Positions 11,572 through 23,015 are shown, counted from the stretch's first letter. The stretch: 64,000 bases of DNA from Macrotrachela quadricornifera (GCA_022393335.1 JAJEKB010021120.1:41762-105761), one strand, 5' to 3'. Numbers and translations: made by a program. The notes: generated by a model from the letters alone, not told the origin.

Positions 11572-12319
11572 ATAAAATCACATAGTTAAACTAGCAACAC
11601 TATGAAATTTTATATACTACGTTCTTGTGTGTCATATATAAAACTTAATTAGCTAATTTACTTGTGTCAGTGAAATCATCAAACGAGTTTATAATCTACT
11701 GCTTCTATTAAATATTGCTGAACTAAATTTTCTGCCAACAGGATAGATATATTAGAAATTTTCACAATTGCAAAACTGATATTAATAGATCTACAGTGCT
11801 ACTCGTATTACTGAACATATATTGTTCTGTGCGTACTACTGAAAAATATTACTATTCAATAGCAAAGCTATATATATATATCATGTGCTACTCAAATTAA
11901 TTTATTGTAATTGGGCACACTTACCAGAAAATGAGTGCTATCAATACAATAAGTGGCCAGATGAAGATTATACTTGAGTGTTGATGTGAACAATAAAATA
12001 AACTAGCCAAAATTTATTTTATTTGAAAACATGTTCTCTATTCGTGCTACCTTATCTGTTTACAGACACGCTATTGAATCAAAATTAACAAATTACACAA
12101 TGGTAGTGCTACATTTTGTTAATCATCAAAATTTGGAGTAGTTTCTTTATTATTTATCTAGCTTTAGCTTCAGTAGACAATACCATAGAAATCATTTGTT
12201 TTTTACAATGTTAATTAGTTATTCAGGCTATTTTTTAAGCTTGACAAACTATTTTTACAAAAAATAAAATTAAAACAAAAAAAACAGAAATCTGAGATAC
12301 AATTTGCAAATATAGAACT
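11572..12319. other. Intergenic, convergent 3' ends
   Basis: Holds the 3' ends of SURF1 (plus) and the small membrane protein gene (minus). The hexamer gtgcta recurs several times between 11800 and 12110, but no clean repeat unit could be defined. No gene was seen. Confidence 0.4.
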
Positions 12320-12601
12320 TTATTCGTCACCGTTTTCCATTCCACCATCATCTTGATCTTCAAATTCCTCATGTTGACCAAATATATAATTATCTACATG
12401 TTTCCAAGCTTCTGACCGCATTATAGGACCAAACATCATAAAAATAACACCCAAAAAACTCAGAATAGATAGAATCACGATTAAGAAAATACTCGATAAA
12501 GTTTCTAATGATGATGATGCTGAATGAGTGAAGACGATAGGATCACTATCATTCTTTGTATGATTTGCAGCAGAATCAGTATAATTCAACAAGATGTACA
12601 T
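12320..12601 (-). CDS. Small single-pass membrane protein, acidic tail
   Basis: A 93-residue single-exon ORF with an in-frame TGA a few codons upstream of its ATG, so the start is well set. Residues 1-30 are polar with possible N-glycosylation sites (NYT, NHT). Residues about 36-60 form one strong membrane helix (SSIFLIVILSILSFLGVIFM). The tail is MRSEAWKHVDNYIFGQ followed by an acidic run (EEFEDQDDGGMENGDE). The stop codon lies within the polyadenylation hexamer: GAA TAA A reads AATAAA. The family is not recognised. The clean helix and tail argue for a real gene, but it could be the last exon of a longer one. Confidence 0.55.
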   Translation of the reverse strand: MYILLNYTDSAANHTKNDSDPIVFTHSASSSLETLSSIFLIVILSILSFLGVIFMMFGPIMRSEAWKHVDNYIFGQHEEFEDQDDGGMENGDE

Positions 12602-13341
12602 GAAAAACCATACTGATGATCACTTCGTTGAATAATCAATATAGCCATACAAAATAGTTAATAATAGCAATCGACTTTGTTTTAATAATTTAGAAATAAT
12701 AGTAATGATCTAAAACAAGAAAAAAAATAAGCTTATATAAAATTTTGTTGAATGATTGAAGTTGTGATGCTGTTTCGGATCACCATAATCTTGAGATATT
12801 CATCTGTTGGAAATAATTTATTTGTTTCTTTCTCTCTTTTTTGTTGACGTTACCCGCTTAATAATGTTTTTTTCACACTTTCTAGAAAAGCAAAGTTTCA
12901 TATAGAATTTATGCTATAAAGCAAGAATCTTACTGTCCGAACAATCTATCAGCATTCATTTAGTTATTTTGTTGAATGATTGATTGATAATCTGCGAAAA
13001 TGCGTCTCTTAATAGAACGATTAAGCTCGAAGACGAATGACAGCTGTTTGATGAAATGATTTTTATCTTTACTACGCTTGATTTGGAAGTCGAATTATGT
13101 TTTAAATTCCATAACGTACAGTCTACTAGTATCATAAATTAATATGTAACTACGATATTTCTCAATTGTATTCATTTTATAAATTTTTAAACGCGCCGAT
13201 TATTCGTCGTTTTTTTTATGTTGTTTTTGTTTTTATAATAATAAAGTATTAGTTTAATAATAGATGTATGACAGCGGTTGCCGGCTCATCGTGGCCCGCA
13301 CTGCTTTCAATTTGAATATTACTCAAAAATAAAAATCGACA
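12602..13341. promoter_or_regulatory. Divergent spacer before coiled-coil gene
   Basis: Lies between the start of the small membrane protein (minus) and the coiled-coil gene (plus). The stretch 13262-13330 is locally less AT-rich. No gene or clear motif is seen. Confidence 0.35.
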
Positions 13342-14031
13342 ATGACTAGTTTAAGTTCATCACAGGATGATTTTCAATCCATTACTATTTCAGAAGATTC
13401 AACTGTCAGTGAAGGTACACGTCGTTTACTTTCACCCTATAATCGTAATCGATTCGACGCTCTCAATCGTGATATACAAAATGAATTAACTAAAGTGAAA
13501 GATACATTGCGTACAATAACAATCGATCTTAATGCATTTCAAGGTGGACCAGAACAATTAAAAGAATTTAAAGATAAAATACGTCAAATGAATCGTATTT
13601 TATTGACAGTGAAACAACGTCAAGATATTTTGGATGATCGAAATGATCAAATGCTACTCGATTTACAAAATCATATTTGGGAAATAGCAAAATATTCAGT
13701 ACGTATTGAAATCTATTTATGTGCCATTGAACGAATGAAAAATACAGCTAATGAATTATTACAAATGGCTAAAAAAATCTCGCATAATTCCTCAAATGAA
13801 TATGACGAATTAATTGATATCGGTACGAAACTTAAACATGAAATAAATATATTAGAAACACAAGCCAAAATTGATTGTCATAATATAAATATACGTGAAA
13901 ATCTTGATAAATTACAACAACGTTGCGCAACTATTTTAAATACAAATGAACGAACACAATTAAAAACTTTGCGTAATTTTCAAGTAAAAAAATCTATACT
14001 TAACCATTGTCGAAATCGATTTTTTGACTAA
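13342..14031 (+). CDS. Intronless coiled-coil protein, unknown
   Basis: A 229-residue single-exon ORF starting ATG ACT AGT, ending TAA. The first 35 residues are Ser/Thr-rich and probably disordered (MTSLSSSQDDFQSITISEDS). From about residue 36 the protein is almost all helix-forming, with heptad-like spacing: FDALNRDIQNELTKVKDTLR, EQLKEFKDKIRQMNRILLTV, then further helices to about 225. There is no signal peptide, membrane helix or catalytic motif. Codon use matches the neighbouring genes. Lack of introns over 690 bases is unusual here. A scaffold or cytoskeletal role is possible but not shown. Family not recognised. Confidence 0.65.
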   Translation: MTSLSSSQDDFQSITISEDSTVSEGTRRLLSPYNRNRFDALNRDIQNELTKVKDTLRTITIDLNAFQGGPEQLKEFKDKIRQMNRILLTVKQRQDILDDRNDQMLLDLQNHIWEIAKYSVRIEIYLCAIERMKNTANELLQMAKKISHNSSNEYDELIDIGTKLKHEINILETQAKIDCHNINIRENLDKLQQRCATILNTNERTQLKTLRNFQVKKSILNHCRNRFFD

Positions 14032-14872
14032 ATATATTTTTATTTCATTTCTTTACTAATTTTGTCAAAATTAATGCATGTGTATGTCTAGAAATTATAT
14101 ATATGTATACATACGTATGAAATAGCTGTCTGTTGCTTCGGCGAGAAAACATTGTGGCATTTTGTAAATTAGGATAATTGATAAGATAGAAGACTAACAG
14201 TAACAACAATAACAGTTGCCTGATTTTTTTTTCACTATGTTTCTGCAATCAAAAGTAGCACATCAGACAACATTATTGACGTCATTGCTAGAAAAAAACA
14301 GAGGGTGAAAGAGAGAAAATAATCACTGACATAACATCTATTTTTTCCATACTTACTTGTTTGCTCCCTTGATAAGTCTTCTTTTCTTTGTTCTTCAAGA
14401 ATAAACAGATCATCTTTCATATCTATGTGTCTGTATTATCGATCGAATGTATGGCAATACATATTGAATAGATNNNNNNNNNNAAAAAAAACGAAACTTT
14501 AAACTCTTGTCTTTTCAATTGCGTAAAAAGATAACAGTTATCTATTCGTGTTTGCCCTTATGTTTTTTTCTTTTAATTATAACTCATTACTTCGAATATT
14601 TTATTAATATTAAATACAATTCATAAATATGGATTTGCATATAATCATCAATGTAAAGTCGAAATAAGTGAAAAATCACATTAATGTGAATATGACTAAC
14701 TAAAAATTGTGCATAGAACAAAAAATAAATTATAAAAATAATACAGATGAAAAACTGAATTAGTTTCTTTATTCCCTAGTTTTCTTTTCAATTTCAAAAT
14801 GTTAACAAGCAAAAACGCGTTTAAATGTATAAAATTAAAAAAAAAATCTTTATGATTAGTTTTTGATTCATT
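14032..14872. other. Spacer with assembly gap
   Basis: A run of ten N at 14474-14483 marks a scaffold join, so order and distance across it are not certain. No gene is seen on either side. It holds the 3' ends of the coiled-coil gene and of the minus-strand sorting nexin. Confidence 0.7.
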
Positions 14873-15623
14873 TCATCCACTGCGTATTTTGCCTGGAACA
14901 TAACTATTATGATCAATTTTATCTTCTTGAAGAAAAACATGAAGTGAACGTTCATTTTGTGCTAATGGATGACCAGCCACTCTATATAAATAATATAATA
15001 CTTTACAGATAAAAAATAATCATAAATATTTATTAATATACTTATTAATAAATTCTTCAAGTCCTTTACGTCTATCTTCAATAAAATCATCATCAAATAT
15101 ACCATCATTATTACGAAGAAATGCTGGTATTTGTCGTTGCCATGCTTTACCTGGTAAAATTGGAACAACAATCTATAATAAAAAAAAAGCCTCAATGTAT
15201 ATTTTATTAAAAGAAAAATAAATTCATTTTTACTTTACTATCACGTTCAAGTTCTTTACGTAACCATTCAAAATCAGAATAACGACGACGTACTGAACTA
15301 TCTTTTAATCGAAATACAGGTAAATTAGTCTAGAAGAAAATAATAAAATTATTTTAAAATAAAAGACAAAAAAAAATAAAAAGAAATTTTTACTTTCATT
15401 CGAACTTCATAGTCAGTATATCTATTACTAGCCAGACCATGAGTTGTTGGATTTACAACTTCAATTTCTAAAAAATTATCTGGTGGTTCATAACGATCAT
15501 GTGCTGAAATCTAAACAAAAACGAATAATTTTTCTTTGATTTTTTTTTTATTATCTTATTCACTACGGCCTGAGTTGGTAATCGGGCAATTTCTGGTCGA
15601 TTGTCGGGATCGTTTACCGGCAT
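14873..15623 (-). CDS. SNX3: Sorting nexin 3/12, PX-domain endosomal protein
   Basis: SNX3/SNX12 bind phosphatidylinositol 3-phosphate on early endosomes through one PX domain and work with retromer in cargo recycling. Five exons run from ATG 15623 to TGA 14873. After a short N-terminus (MPVNDPDNRPEIARLP) the PX domain runs almost to the end: YEPPDNFLEIEVVNPTTHG, YTDYEVRMKTNLPVFRLKDS, SVRRRYSDFEWLRKELERDS, IVVPILPGKAW, the acidic DGIFDDDFIEDRRKGLEEFI, then VAGHPLAQNERSLHVFLQED and YVPGKIR. RRYSDF supplies the lipid-binding basic and aromatic residues. Length, about 165 residues, matches the family, which has nothing beyond PX. SNX3 and SNX12 are too close to separate by eye. Confidence 0.93.
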
Positions 15624-17998
15624 TAATAACGTCTATCTAAAAATATACACAAAAGAAAAAAAACAAAAGAAAACTAGACAACATCCGGCTAAAGCATTCT
15701 TATGATATGAATAAAGACGCATTTCAACCAGCTGTTCGAAAAAAAACGAAATAAATGATAAGAAGAAGACATGGCAAAGGTTATTACTATGAGTCCTCTG
15801 TCAATGCTTATCAACTATCTTCGTATGAAAAAATACTGCATTGTTCGTTTAATCGTATATGCAAAATATGAGTTAATATTTGATCGTAAATGAAAGTGAT
15901 ATATCAAATTTTTATCTGTTATATTTATTTCAATAATTGAAAATTAATGAACAATATATAAACATCTCAAATTGTATAAAAACAATTCCAATCTGTCATA
16001 AATAAGATAATGTTTCTTTAGCGTTAAGATATTCCTTTCATCAATCAATTTTAATAAACACTCTTGCCTTGTATATGGATAATACAATGAAAATGATCTT
16101 GCTACAGTCTTAGATATTTCATGATGCTCATCAGTTTCTTATATCTTGTTATTGTAGACTAATTTATTCTTATCATCGTAACTATTTGGTAACATATATT
16201 CATTGAAATAGTTGATTGATACGTATCAATTTGATAATAGAAATAGATGGTTTCGTTGTACTATAGTAATGAAATTATACAGATTGTTTGCAATAGAACA
16301 ATATGAACTTGCATCTAACACTTCCTAATTCAAAGACACTGTGACAGCTTTAAAAACTATTAAATTATATGTAATTATATTATTACTAGATGAATTTTGT
16401 GAATAAAATGTCTTTTTTGTGATTAACGAGAACAATTCTATTTTTGAAAAGTAGAGCAAACTCTGTCTAAAAGTCATATTTTAATATATTTCAATCAACT
16501 TGTAATTAATTTTCAACTGTTTACCGAATGTACAAGTACAAATTACATTGTTTCGTCTAATACAATATATATATATTTTTTTTTATCAACTATAGGAAAT
16601 GATAAAAAAAACATCTGAAGCGTAACAACAATTCACGATAAGATAGCAATGCCTCACCTAGCAAATCCAGTTTTTGATCATACATTTTTGTACAAAGAAT
16701 GATGAGTTGAATAATGTTTGCGACAGTGTGTTATGATCAATATTGATAAGAATTAATATCATCACCATTTTATATGTTCCTATAGTGCATACACATGACC
16801 GTATATATAATTAAAAAGTAAATAAAAGTAGTCGTGTGAAAGAGAAAATAGGAAAGAAAACATATTCATATTCAAAGAAAGAAAGAAAGAGAAAAAGATC
16901 AGCATTGTTCGAATATCGATGTGTGTTTGACTAGAAAGTAAGAATAATACTAGAAAGAGAAAATACCTAGATAGTCAGCAATTCGACTGCACACGATTAG
17001 ATCATTACTTGAATCGACCGTTGTTTTTGATCGTTGTCAGAACGTAAAAGTTGAGCAATATCTTTATTTAATAACAAAAAACTTATTTCATGTTGATTTT
17101 TTTTTAATAGGGAAAAAAAAGTAATTAACTTTTTTTGATTAGCTTCGAGTAATAGAGTACAAAAATGAATATGCAGTACTTTTTTAATAATAAGTGAGAA
17201 TCATTTTTGCTTTTGGTTTATTTTGGGCATGAAAGACATACTGTTGTTTTTAACTAAGATTTAAAACTAAGTGTATAAAATAATGACAAAAGAAAATTTG
17301 TCAAATATTATTATTATATTGAGAGACAAAAGAAAATAAAATGATGATGATAAAAGCTAATGTTTATTTCTATGAATATCTGTTTTACTTCATTACCTTT
17401 TTTAAATAACTGAAGATATTATCGCATAGCCATCCTAATAACTAAAGAACGAAAAAAAAATTAACTGCTATATTTGTGATCGAAATTAGATGACCTTATT
17501 CAGTTCTATATAAAGGGAAAAAAAGTACTGTTCTTGTGCAATCGAGCGATAATTTGTTTTATTATTACTTCAATAACGATATTAGATTATATGACGTAAA
17601 AAAATCTTGACTAACCCTTTTCACACCTATATTTTCAAATCATTTGGGAGGTAAATATATTCGCAGCTGAAAATATTTTATTATTTTCTTCAGAATTTAT
17701 AAGTACATTCATAGTTTCTTTTAATAGTTACAAGAAATAGTAATACATATAAGTTCATTGAGAAGAGTTTAAAAAAAAGAAAAGATACAATGATTCATGT
17801 AATTTTATACAGGTTAGTTGTTAGTTTTATATCTGATGTAGATAAACATCAGAAAAAAAGCATTCGTCTATTTAAACAGTTACAGATACATGTGATGTTA
17901 TTGTTTGATACTTTTCTTCTTTACGAAGAAAAACTATATATTAGTTAAACTTCATTGTTATTTTTATTAAAATTATTTGTTTGATTTTAGTTTTGAAC
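15624..17998. promoter_or_regulatory. Long divergent intergenic region, SNX3 / MFS
   Basis: About 2.4 kb of AT-rich DNA between two divergently transcribed genes, with A- and T-runs and simple GA-rich patches near 16875-16900. No coding exon could be supported. The T-rich tract ending tttgattttag (to 17990) looks like a 3' splice acceptor nine bases before the transporter's ATG, so a 5' UTR exon or spliced-leader addition is likely. Confidence 0.45.
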
Positions 17999-19591
17999 AT
18001 GTCTGTCCGAAAAACTGAAAGAGTTCGTACACGAACACTTTTTACTGCTCACGAAAAACGAAATATTCTTATTTATATATTGGCTATAATGCTTTACAAA
18101 ATTGGTGTAGAAGCATTTAATGGTTCAATTGTTACACTTGCTACAAATCGTTATGATCAAGATGCACATGACACTGACACATCAACACGTACATTTGAAA
18201 AAGTTGGCTTAATTGTTGGACTTAATCAAGCATCTCAATGTATTGGTTCGGTTCTAATTGGTCCACTTATTAAACATTGGCGAACACAAGTTGTTCTTTC
18301 CGTTACACTTTTTGTTTTTGCAGTATCAACAGCTGTTTTTATGATTGTAGATGCTGCAACTGGTGGATATATCAAACCAAAAGATTTTAAACCAGAACAT
18401 AAAAATGATTTTAGTTATTATGGTAAGTATCGTACTGATGTTATTATACCAATTTATTGCGTAGCTGGTATGACATTTGGAATGATTGAATCAATTCGAC
18501 ATGTTATTCCAGCTAATATAGCTGGTGATAATGTCATTAAATTATGTAAAATGGATGCTTTAGTTCATGTTTTTTATGAAATAGCAGGTGTTACTGGTGC
18601 ATTAATGACTGCTCTTGTTTTAATTCCACGTTTAGGAAATAATCATGCTTTCATTATAACACCTATTCTATTTGTTGCATCAGGATTAATTTGTTTATTA
18701 ATTCGCTCTGTTTCAAATAAAATAGATGATACAGAAGGTGAAATTCCACCATACTTAAAAACATCCAAAAAAAATTTTTTAAAAGTAATTGCAAAAGTAA
18801 TTGGATTTTTTTTCCAATCAATCTTTATTGGTGCAAAAATTGTTTTTACTAGTCGAAAATTTATTTGGTTATTTACTGTATTTCCATTAGCAATTTATTC
18901 TCATCGTTATATTGAGAATAGTATTGCTCCACAAGTTGCACGACGTTATTTACATCATTCTAGTTGGTCACAAATACTTGTTGGTGGTTCTAATTTTGGA
19001 GAATTACTTGGTGCTTTATTTGTATTCTTTTTTAATGATATTATTAAAAGTCCAATATTATGGGTACGACTTGATGCATTAATGCTATTGATTATTTGGT
19101 ATGTTCCATTTTATCATCCACCCACTGATCAAGTTAAATATGCTTGGATTATAGCAGCAACATTGATTCCAATTGGTTTTGCTTCAGCTATTGGTGATAT
19201 TTCACTTGATGCATATATGCAATCATCTTTCGCACGATTGGAATCGAAACATAAACATGTTTCACCATTAGGAGCCGCTATGTCTTTTCTTTTTTCAACT
19301 TATATTATTATTTATTCTATTTCTAATCCACTTCTTGGTAAATATCTTGATAATGTTTATAATGCAAGTGGAACTATACAGTCTGCTCTTATTTATACAG
19401 CTGCTGTACAATTAACAATTGTTTTCATTATAATGTTTGCTTCAACATTTATACCAAAAGGTGCAATTGCATTTAATCCCGTATTAATTGATGATGCTGA
19501 TGCAGCTAATACAAGTGATAATGACGAAATGTCATATGTATTGTCTGATAAAAATATTAATCTTGCTAAAAAAGAACATCAAGAAACTTAA
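17999..19591 (+). CDS. Major facilitator superfamily transporter, intronless
   Basis: A 530-residue single-exon membrane protein. The first ATG after an acceptor-like tttgattttag gives MSVRKTERVRTRTLF. About ten to twelve hydrophobic segments follow: first helix near IYILAIMLYKIGVEAF, second around VGLIVGLNQASQCIG. The loop GPLIKHWRTQ resembles the MFS motif A region between helices 2 and 3. A long hydrophilic central loop (EGEIPPYLKTSKKN) separates two halves, and GGSNFGELLGALFVFFF begins the second. The tail is polar. Substrate is unknown. The absence of any intron in 1.6 kb, among genes with an intron every 100-300 bases, suggests retroposition or horizontal gain. Its last 44 codons and 3' UTR are duplicated 4.3 kb downstream. 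Confidence 0.82.
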   Translation: MSVRKTERVRTRTLFTAHEKRNILIYILAIMLYKIGVEAFNGSIVTLATNRYDQDAHDTDTSTRTFEKVGLIVGLNQASQCIGSVLIGPLIKHWRTQVVLSVTLFVFAVSTAVFMIVDAATGGYIKPKDFKPEHKNDFSYYGKYRTDVIIPIYCVAGMTFGMIESIRHVIPANIAGDNVIKLCKMDALVHVFYEIAGVTGALMTALVLIPRLGNNHAFIITPILFVASGLICLLIRSVSNKIDDTEGEIPPYLKTSKKNFLKVIAKVIGFFFQSIFIGAKIVFTSRKFIWLFTVFPLAIYSHRYIENSIAPQVARRYLHHSSWSQILVGGSNFGELLGALFVFFFNDIIKSPILWVRLDALMLLIIWYVPFYHPPTDQVKYAWIIAATLIPIGFASAIGDISLDAYMQSSFARLESKHKHVSPLGAAMSFLFSTYIIIYSISNPLLGKYLDNVYNASGTIQSALIYTAAVQLTIVFIIMFASTFIPKGAIAFNPVLIDDADAANTSDNDEMSYVLSDKNINLAKKEHQET

Positions 19592-19729
19592 AAATATACT
19601 AATTATAGTATATGTTAGATGAAAAATATTAACTAATTTCTAGTGTGTTTTTGTTATTCATTGTCAATAAAAATTTTTTTTTAATAAACATTTGTGTAAT
19701 AAACAGACAGTGTTTGCATAGCTACTTAA
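19460..19729 (+). repeat. Direct repeat, left copy (MFS 3' end and UTR)
   Basis: From ggtgcaattgcatttaatcc to ctacttaa, this 270-base segment recurs at 23740-24011 with only a few substitutions. It spans the last codons of the transporter, its stop and its 3' UTR. The two copies bracket a repeat-rich island of about 4 kb. Confidence 0.93.
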
Positions 19730-21480
19730 GAAACGCTCCATGAGAGGATCGACCATTGTTACCATAGGCCATACTCTCGAATTTTTTGACCTATATTTAT
19801 TATTATCGAAAACGAAGGCCCATGAGTATAAACCTATAAATCCAAAATTTGAGACTTTTTTATGTAACCCTTCGAAATTTATGAGCCAAACATGGGAGAG
19901 TTATCACGTGCCACTAAGAAAATATGACTTCTATCATACATGAAAAGTATTTTGACAATTTTTCTGAAATGATTCATTGCTTGAATCCGTATAATATCTC
20001 AAAAGATAGAGCGAAGCTCGCGCTACAAAACTGTATATTTGATATGCCGTTTGGTTTTAAACGCGAACTGTCAGAGTCGGCATACTAATCCAGACATCCT
20101 ATTTTTCATAAGAATTTTTTGGTAAGTTTTTAGAATACTATTCTGTTTTTCAAGTGGAATGTCAACTAACCAAAAAATTAAATACGTCGTCGGATAGAGC
20201 AAACCAAGGGCTACAAAGTGGCTATAAAATATTTGAAATTAAAATACTAACACACACTCATTTCAGGGCCGCAAGATGCTCGTAAAATATACCCAAAAAA
20301 GGATATATCGAGTTTTTTTCGCTTTAATCTCGGAATTTTTTGTGGTTTTTCTTGGCATTTTCTTGTCTATGCCTTGTTGTACTCGTACTCTGTCATCAGA
20401 CTCGTATTCAGCATAAAAAACTAGGCCGGAATAATTATTCCAAAATATTTTTATGGAGCTTTGTATTGGAAAATCGGCGGTCTCATAGAAAGTGTTCCAT
20501 GATTTTGATAATGAAAATTATTAGTCCAATTAAACTATGATGTGAAAGAGTCAACTTGACAGTTTGCTAGAGCTTTTATAGATCAACCAGACGCACTATT
20601 TGCTGCTTCACAGTAATATGCCTAAGTTTTAAATAATATTTTTTTATGTGAAGTGTTTTCAACCAGCACACGGCCTCTTGGTTACATGTGCATATACCCA
20701 TACAGTGTTAGTAAGTTTGTACGAAACTCTGTATAGAGAATCAATTTCGTGCGGTCTTTGTGTCCATGATATCTGAAATTGCAAACATACACACGAAAAC
20801 TACTACTTCCTTTGTACATCTGCGTCTGTGCCTTATGCAGCCGATGGTTTTCGGGATCCATGAATTCGTCCAATTCCAAAAGAAATGGTCGCTTTGGAGT
20901 CGCTTAGTACTGCTTGATGAAGTTACTTTTTGATGCCCCGCTAATATGATTTGCTTTACGATCAAAGTATTAGATATGTGTTGCGCTCAATCTAATTGCG
21001 AATGAATGAATGATTAAGACATATGTGGACGATAGTTCAGACTGGCCCCTAGTAATCACTGGAAATATAACAATGCCCGCTTTGCTCTCTGCTCAAGACG
21101 AGTGCAACAAAACTTCGTGGAGTCAGTTATGTAGTTTGAATGCGTCAGAATTCATGTAGCTCCATAAAGCGAATTTTTTTGCTGCCATTATTGAAGAAGA
21201 ATAATACCCTGCCTTTCGGCAACCTTTTGGTACGGGATGCTGTCCGGAGACAGTTTCGAATGTCCGATATTTTTTCCTACAACTATTAGTAGTTGTAGCT
21301 CTATGCAGAAGGCCGGCCTGACTCAAAGTTATTTCGCTTAATCACTTAACCTACTCGTACACACTGACTAACCACATACTAGTCACAGGGGTTTTTTGTA
21401 TATGTCAATCATGTAGTCAGTGTGCTATCGGACGGGTGATCCGAGACAAACAGCCGTTAGTGACTTATCTAGGGTCATTC
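19730..21480. other. Repeat-like island without recognisable gene
   Basis: Less AT-rich than the rest of the window and without open exons. Two related segments, 20004-20050 and 20191-20240, share gatagagc, a ggctacaaa/cgctacaaa core and atatttga, suggesting diverged subrepeats. A minus-strand open stretch at 20682-20965 switches frame and matches no family I know. Taken together this looks like decayed mobile DNA of unknown type. Confidence 0.4.
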
Positions 21481-21486
21481 TATGTC

Positions 21487-21560
21487 TGGTAGCGCTGAGG
21501 TTCGAACACACTACCATGTGGGTATGTGTCGAACATCTTAACCACTCAGCCACAGCGGCT
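21487..21560 (-). repeat. tRNA-derived SINE head (Ser/Leu-like)
   Basis: On the minus strand the segment starts GCCGCTGTGGCTGAGTGG and continues TTAAGATGTTCGAC. TGGCTGAGTGG is a good pol III A box. About 35 bases on, GTGTTCGAACCTC is a good B box. The 3' end, CTCAGCGCTACCA, pairs with the 5' end only with a bulge, and the anticodon arm does not fold cleanly. A working tRNA is therefore unlikely; a SINE promoter or tRNA pseudogene fits better. The SINE body would extend to lower coordinates, perhaps to about 21360. Confidence 0.6.
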
Positions 21561-22511
21561 TGCCATTATTGATGGCATGATGGTGTCGACCATTCCACAC
21601 GCTTCGTGCCCTCGATTGAAAACTTCTACCGGGTAACCGGAGCATGTGTAAATGTATGGTTGTTCTATTCCTATCTTTTCTCTTTCACTTTCTCTTGTTG
21701 ATGGACTGACGGATGCACTGGATGACTACTCAATATTCGTTGTTCTGCTCTCCGTTCGCAGCGCAGGCTTCAAAGACTCCTCACTTGTTGTATTTTGCGA
21801 TTAAAAAACAGCTAGGCAGATTCTTCTTTCCGTATAAGTTCAACCTCTCATGCAGATGTGATTGACGACAAACTACATGTACAATATACACATAGCTTAA
21901 CAATTCTTAAAATGTTCGTTTATTTTATGTGAGATTGTTGATAGAATGAGAAGAGGAAAATGATACAAGCATAATATTTTCTGAGCGTCTTTGGCACGCT
22001 ATTGATTCTCTTGTTAACGATTGTGTAATCTGACATAAAATCTTTTGGAAGATTCGTTGTCACTATCAGTATTATTGGCAAGGCATTCGAATATTTTCTT
22101 ATGTTACTTGCCCTTCACTGCATCAATATGTTCAGAAACAGGGTTGCAACAAGAATGAAAAATAATCGTACCGTAGTAGTGACGCAAATGAAAGTGTTCG
22201 AAGACAACTAGAGCTTGTACTGGATTGATATTGCGTGTACTCACATTATGAACAACACATACATGAGTGCTACAAGTATTGAGACTGAGAAGGAAATACT
22301 ACTGATTGCTCGTGAATATCTTGGACATAAACATTGCCACCATTTCTTATTCGGCGTTAGCCAAAACTCTCACATTTCCTTCATTGCGAAATGAACATAC
22401 AAATGTTTAACGGAAGGACAAATGATCCTGATAGAATTGATCGTCAGAGAGCAACACAATTTTGATATCGCAGTAGCATTAGTAAACCAACGCTTGCGAA
22501 ATTCACATACA

Positions 22512-22969
22512 ATGGTCTATTTGATTTCAGATTGAATTCAAAAAAAAAATTCAATTCAATTCCAAATGAAATTGCAGGGGCAATGAGACTAACATGGGAC
22601 TATGGGACTACATGGGACTATGAAATTTCGTAGTCCCATGTTGTCCCATGAAGTTCCATAGTCCCATGCTAGTCCCATAGTCCCATATTTTCCCTTAGCC
22701 CCATGTTGTCCCATACTAGTCCCATAGTCCCATGCTGTCCTATGCTAGTCCAATAGTCCCATATTTTCCCTTAGTCCCGTAGTCCCATGTTGTCCCATAT
22801 TTTCCCTTAGTCCCGTAATCCCATGTTGTCCCATGCTAGTCCCATTAGGTCCCATATTGTCCCTTAGTCCCATGCTGTCCCATGTTAGTCCCATGAAGTC
22901 CCATAGTGTGTTGAAAAGTTGAGGTAAATTTTTTCGTTTTCGAATTCAATCTGAAATCGAAAAGACCAT
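22512..22969. mobile_element. Foldback element with internal minisatellite
   Basis: The left end, 22512-22550, reads atggtctatttgatttcag then attgaattc. The right end, 22926-22969, is its near-perfect reverse complement (gaattcaatctgaaatcg, then aaaagaccat). Between these terminal inverted repeats of about 40 bases lies the minisatellite. There is no ORF for a transposase. No clear target-site duplication was found. Confidence 0.7.
22589..22912. repeat. Minisatellite of GTCCCAT-based units
   Basis: Irregular tandem units built on tagtcccatg and ttgtcccatg (variants tagtcccata, tttcccttag, gaagtcccat). The first 35 bases carry the unit in inverted orientation (atgggacta) before switching near 22625, so the array itself folds back. 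Confidence 0.9.
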
Positions 22970-23015
22970 AGACTCCGACAAAGACATACGAGATAGTACA
23001 GTGAGCAAACAAGAG

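Noticed and set aside
14045..14420. Two minus-strand open frames beside the N gap
   Set aside because: Composition is like non-coding DNA, there is no family resemblance, and the nearby gap makes any gene model unsafe.
20682..21326. Minus-strand open frames in the repeat island as a transposase
   Set aside because: Frame changes within 200 bases and no transposase or polymerase motif could be named, so it was left as undefined repeat DNA.
21487..21560. Functional tRNA-Ser or tRNA-Leu gene
   Set aside because: Pol III boxes are present, but the acceptor stem needs a bulge and the anticodon arm does not pair.
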